Shown: in pieces, positions 61,282 to 64,000 of the stretch
Numbering within the stretch: position 1 is the first letter of the stretch
Layout: every line of letters starts with the position of its first letter
Source: Shewanella phaeophyticola
Lineage (GTDB): Bacteria; Pseudomonadota; Gammaproteobacteria; Enterobacterales; Shewanellaceae
Reading direction: 5' to 3'
Assembly: GCF_025398315.1 (NCBI RefSeq)
Contig: NZ_JAODOQ010000001.1
Span: 3,534,001 to 3,598,000, forward strand
DNA: 64,000 nucleotides
Program-made: the position numbers and the translations under genes
The notes under the pieces: generated by a model
The model's database searches: none
Told to the model about the DNA's origin: nothing
The model's input: only the letters and a program-made list of their open reading frames with translations

Positions 61282-64000
61282 TTAATCGTTTTTATGACTA
61301 TTTTTGTAAGCTATCCAATGCGATAACGTTTCAAACAACTCTGTTAATACAATTGGTTTAGTAATGTGTGCATTCATACCCGCACCGAGGCTTTTTTCGC
61401 GGTCACCCGACATAGCATGGGCTGTCATTGCGATAATTGGCATTTGCTCTTTGGTATAACGTTTGCGCAGCTCTATTGAAGCGGTTAACCCGTCCATCAC
61501 CGGCATCTGAATATCCATCAACACCGCATCAAACGGCTGAGAATCAATCACATCAAGCGCAACTTGTCCGTTATCAGCAATGACCACTTCATAACCTGAG
61601 CTTTTAAGGAGTTCAGAGGCTACTTGTTGGTTAATAAAGTTATCTTCGACTAATAAAATTAATCCCGAGTCTTTACTTGGCTCGTCTGCTTCAGCCACTG
61701 GCATTGCATTGAGTTTAGGTTCTTGAGCAAAGGCACTGATAATTTCATCAAATAAATCAGAGGCTTTAAATGGTTTTTGTAACACAGCATACACGGTATT
61801 TTTAGCCAATTCTGCATCTAAAGGTTCAGCAGAATACGCCGTCATCAAGATAACAATCGGACGCTTGGCTATCTCGCCTTTACTCACCATATCATCTAAT
61901 GCGCTAATCACGTCGTTGCCATTCATCTCTGGCATCATCCAGTCAAGTAGCAACAAGTCAATGGGCTTTTTACGCAAAATATCTAGGGCTTTCTGACCAC
62001 TATCTGCGGTATCAACGCCAAAGCTAAAATCTTTCATTAACGTCGAATACATCTGTAATGCACTTGGATTGTCATCCACCACCAAGGTCGTAAGATTATT
62101 TAATTGCTCTGGCACCACTAATGGTTCAATAACCTGTTCTTCAGCAATTTCAAAACTGATGATAAAGCTAAACGTACTGCCGACATTCATTTCTGACTCG
62201 ACCTGCATGGTGCCGCCCATCATTGACACCAAATGCTTACTGATTGATAACCCTAACCCTGTGCCGCCATATTTGCGAGTGGTGGAACCGTCGGCTTGTG
62301 AAAATGCATCAAATAACATGGCTTGCTGATCTTTACTGATCCCAATACCGGTATCACGCACCCAAAACTTCATGGTAATACGGTTATCGCGTTTGGCGAT
62401 GTCTTCACAGCCCAGTTCAACTTCACCGTTTTGAGTAAATTTAACGGCATTAGACAATAAGTTAACCAATACCTGACCTAAACGCAGTGGGTCGCCATTT
62501 AAAATAAGCCCTGCTGTTACCGGGGCATAAAGTAATAGTTCAACGCCCTTTTCTTGTGCTTTTATCGCATTGATATCAATAACATGGTCGAGAACTTCAT
62601 CAAGTGGGAACGCCACACGTTCTAACTCTAATTTACCGGCTTCAATCTTCGAGAAGTCTAAAATGTCGTTAATAATTCGCAGCAATGACTGCGCCGAGAA
62701 TCCAGCTTTATTAAGATAATCTTGTTGTTGAGGGGTCAAATTTGTACGCTGCGCTAATTGCACCATACCAATAATGGCATTCATTGGCGTACGAATTTCA
62801 TGACTCATATTCGCCAAGAATTCACTCTTATACATGTTGGCTAATTCAGCATCTTGCTTGGCCTCTAACAGAGCGACTTCGTTACTTTTTTGTTTAGTAA
62901 TGTCTTTGTGAGTACCCAACATACGCTTACTGCGGCCACTATCTGTAAACTCGACCGCACGACCTCGTGATAACACCCAATAATATTGTTTATTTTTACC
63001 CAGCATTCTGAATTCAATTTCGTATGTACCTTTTGGGTATTCGACATATTCATTACGGTATTGCTGCACCCGTTCACGATCGTCTGGGTGAAATAACTGA
63101 TCGATGGAGGCTAATAAAGGCGGAAACTCATTCGCTTGGTAGCCAAGCATCGAATAAAACGCGGGGTTACAAATAATTTGCTCTGAATCGATATACCAAT
63201 CCCACAGTCCGTCTTCTACCGCGTCCATCGCTAAATGATAACGTTGCTCTGACATCCGCAGTTGCTCTGCGGCATCGTATTCTTTGGTAATGTCACGCCA
63301 TACTGAAATTAACCCCAGTAAATCGCCACGGCGGTTGTAAAACGGTAACTTAAAGGTGTCGAGTAATACCGGTTTGCCTTCAATATTTACCCGCTCCTGG
63401 TAACGTAATGAGTGTTGCTGAGCGAGCACTTTTTTGTCTTCTTCACCAATACGTTCGCCCTGTTCAGGGCTCACGACTTCAGATGAGGTTAAGCCAATAA
63501 TTTCGTTTTCGCTGTAACCCAGCATGCGCTCTGCTGATTTATTGCAACCTAAGTATTTACCTTCTTTATCTTTAAACACAATGGCTTCTGGGATCGAGTC
63601 AATGAGGGAACGCAGTAAAGCATATTCACGTTCACGTCGCTCAGTGGTTTCACGTAAACGTTGAGTACGCCTCGCAACTAAGTTATCTAAGCGTTTGTTT
63701 TGCTCAGCTAAGTGGTGCGTGTATTGGCGGTTTTCTTCAAAAATACGGCTTACCAGAGCAAACCAGGGCTCCCAGCCGTGGGTGATTTTTTCAGGTGGGC
63801 GGATGGGCTCTTGCGAACAGGCTTCAAGGTGAGTTAATAATCGCGATGCTGGGCTCACAAACGCACGGCGTGTTTGCCAATGCACAATGGTTACCAGCAA
63901 CGATAATGCTAATACCACCAGTAAAAAGCTCAGTTGTAACTTGTCCCATGAATCTTTAAACAAGTCGTCTTCATCTTGTAGATACAATAAACGCCATGGG
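61282..64000 (-). CDS. Hybrid sensor histidine kinase, PAS-PAS-HisKA-HATPase-REC-REC (N-terminus outside window)
   Basis: The reading frame is open to the right edge, so the N-terminal sensor is missing. The visible 905 codons begin with the end of a periplasmic domain (LLYLQDEDDLFKDSWDKL) and a membrane helix (LSFLLVVLALSLLVTIVHW). Two PAS domains follow (about 120-240 and 245-375 counted from 63987). HisKA has the phospho-His in FLANMSHEIRTPMNAIIGM near 397; HATPase has LLSNAVKFT, DTGIGI and GGTGLGL. Two receiver domains follow, with LLLDWMMPEMNG and VLMDIQMPVMDG. There is no HPt domain, so a separate HPt protein would be needed for relay. Confidence 0.93.
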   Translation of the reverse strand, partial: PWRLLYLQDEDDLFKDSWDKLQLSFLLVVLALSLLVTIVHWQTRRAFVSPASRLLTHLEACSQEPIRPPEKITHGWEPWFALVSRIFEENRQYTHHLAEQNKRLDNLVARRTQRLRETTERREREYALLRSLIDSIPEAIVFKDKEGKYLGCNKSAERMLGYSENEIIGLTSSEVVSPEQGERIGEEDKKVLAQQHSLRYQERVNIEGKPVLLDTFKLPFYNRRGDLLGLISVWRDITKEYDAAEQLRMSEQRYHLAMDAVEDGLWDWYIDSEQIICNPAFYSMLGYQANEFPPLLASIDQLFHPDDRERVQQYRNEYVEYPKGTYEIEFRMLGKNKQYYWVLSRGRAVEFTDSGRSKRMLGTHKDITKQKSNEVALLEAKQDAELANMYKSEFLANMSHEIRTPMNAIIGMVQLAQRTNLTPQQQDYLNKAGFSAQSLLRIINDILDFSKIEAGKLELERVAFPLDEVLDHVIDINAIKAQEKGVELLLYAPVTAGLILNGDPLRLGQVLVNLLSNAVKFTQNGEVELGCEDIAKRDNRITMKFWVRDTGIGISKDQQAMLFDAFSQADGSTTRKYGGTGLGLSISKHLVSMMGGTMQVESEMNVGSTFSFIISFEIAEEQVIEPLVVPEQLNNLTTLVVDDNPSALQMYSTLMKDFSFGVDTADSGQKALDILRKKPIDLLLLDWMMPEMNGNDVISALDDMVSKGEIAKRPIVILMTAYSAEPLDAELAKNTVYAVLQKPFKASDLFDEIISAFAQEPKLNAMPVAEADEPSKDSGLILLVEDNFINQQVASELLKSSGYEVVIADNGQVALDVIDSQPFDAVLMDIQMPVMDGLTASIELRKRYTKEQMPIIAMTAHAMSGDREKSLGAGMNAHITKPIVLTELFETLSHWIAYKNSHKND

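Overview
The window looks like a chromosomal segment of a marine gammaproteobacterium, most probably a Shewanella. The evidence is gene content and order: rpsF-priB-rpsR; purA-motX-rnr-rlmB with a sodium-type flagellar motor gene; rplM-rpsI followed by zapE and degQ-degS; and the mla, lpt and rpoN clusters in the usual proteobacterial order. Codon use and spacer composition are moderately AT-rich. No rRNA or tRNA gene was seen. The genus call is an inference from protein resemblance; no search was run.

Layout. 1-10 kb: ribosomal S18, PriB and S6, a DUF481 outer-membrane protein, an MFS transporter, RlmB, RNase R, MotX, PurA, YjeT, a MITE, then S9 and L13. 10.5-14.6 kb: ZapE, DegQ and DegS. 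14.6-19.4 kb (minus strand): mlaFEDCB, ibaG, murA. 19.5-27.5 kb (plus strand): yrbG, kdsD, kdsC, lptCAB, rpoN, hpf, ptsN, rapZ, ptsO. Together these two blocks supply lipid asymmetry, peptidoglycan precursors, Kdo and LPS export, sigma-54 and the nitrogen PTS.

27.5-38.5 kb is the accessory part. It holds a small ORF and an IS3-OrfA-like helix-turn-helix gene, a tandem array of exactly 213-bp units bounded by 9-bp inverted repeats, a dCache sensor remnant, and a c-di-GMP/phosphorelay cluster: REC-PAS-PAS-GGDEF-EAL, CHASE-PAS-HPt, an NMT1-like binding lipoprotein and a HAMP-GGDEF cyclase. 38.5-64 kb: ubiD, fre, a MazG-like protein, a second MITE, a membrane protein, an esterase, ubiA, uvrD, a LysR regulator, two SPFH proteins with NfeD, a Tsx-like porin beside udp, an ornithine/lysine decarboxylase, a third MITE, a thiopurine methyltransferase, a divergent Ser/Thr kinase, a zinc metalloprotease and a hybrid histidine kinase cut by the window end.

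Two general points. First, 19 genes carry single-base frameshifts (21 events, many in short homopolymers), including genes normally essential such as murA, lptB and ubiA. I treat these as probable sequence errors and give the reconstructed full-length gene each time. Second, the most unusual structure is the 28.3-29.4 kb array: invariant 213-bp units separated by 16-19-bp spacers in which only the first 4-7 bases vary. It lies directly downstream of an orphan OrfA-like gene and abuts a broken sensor gene.
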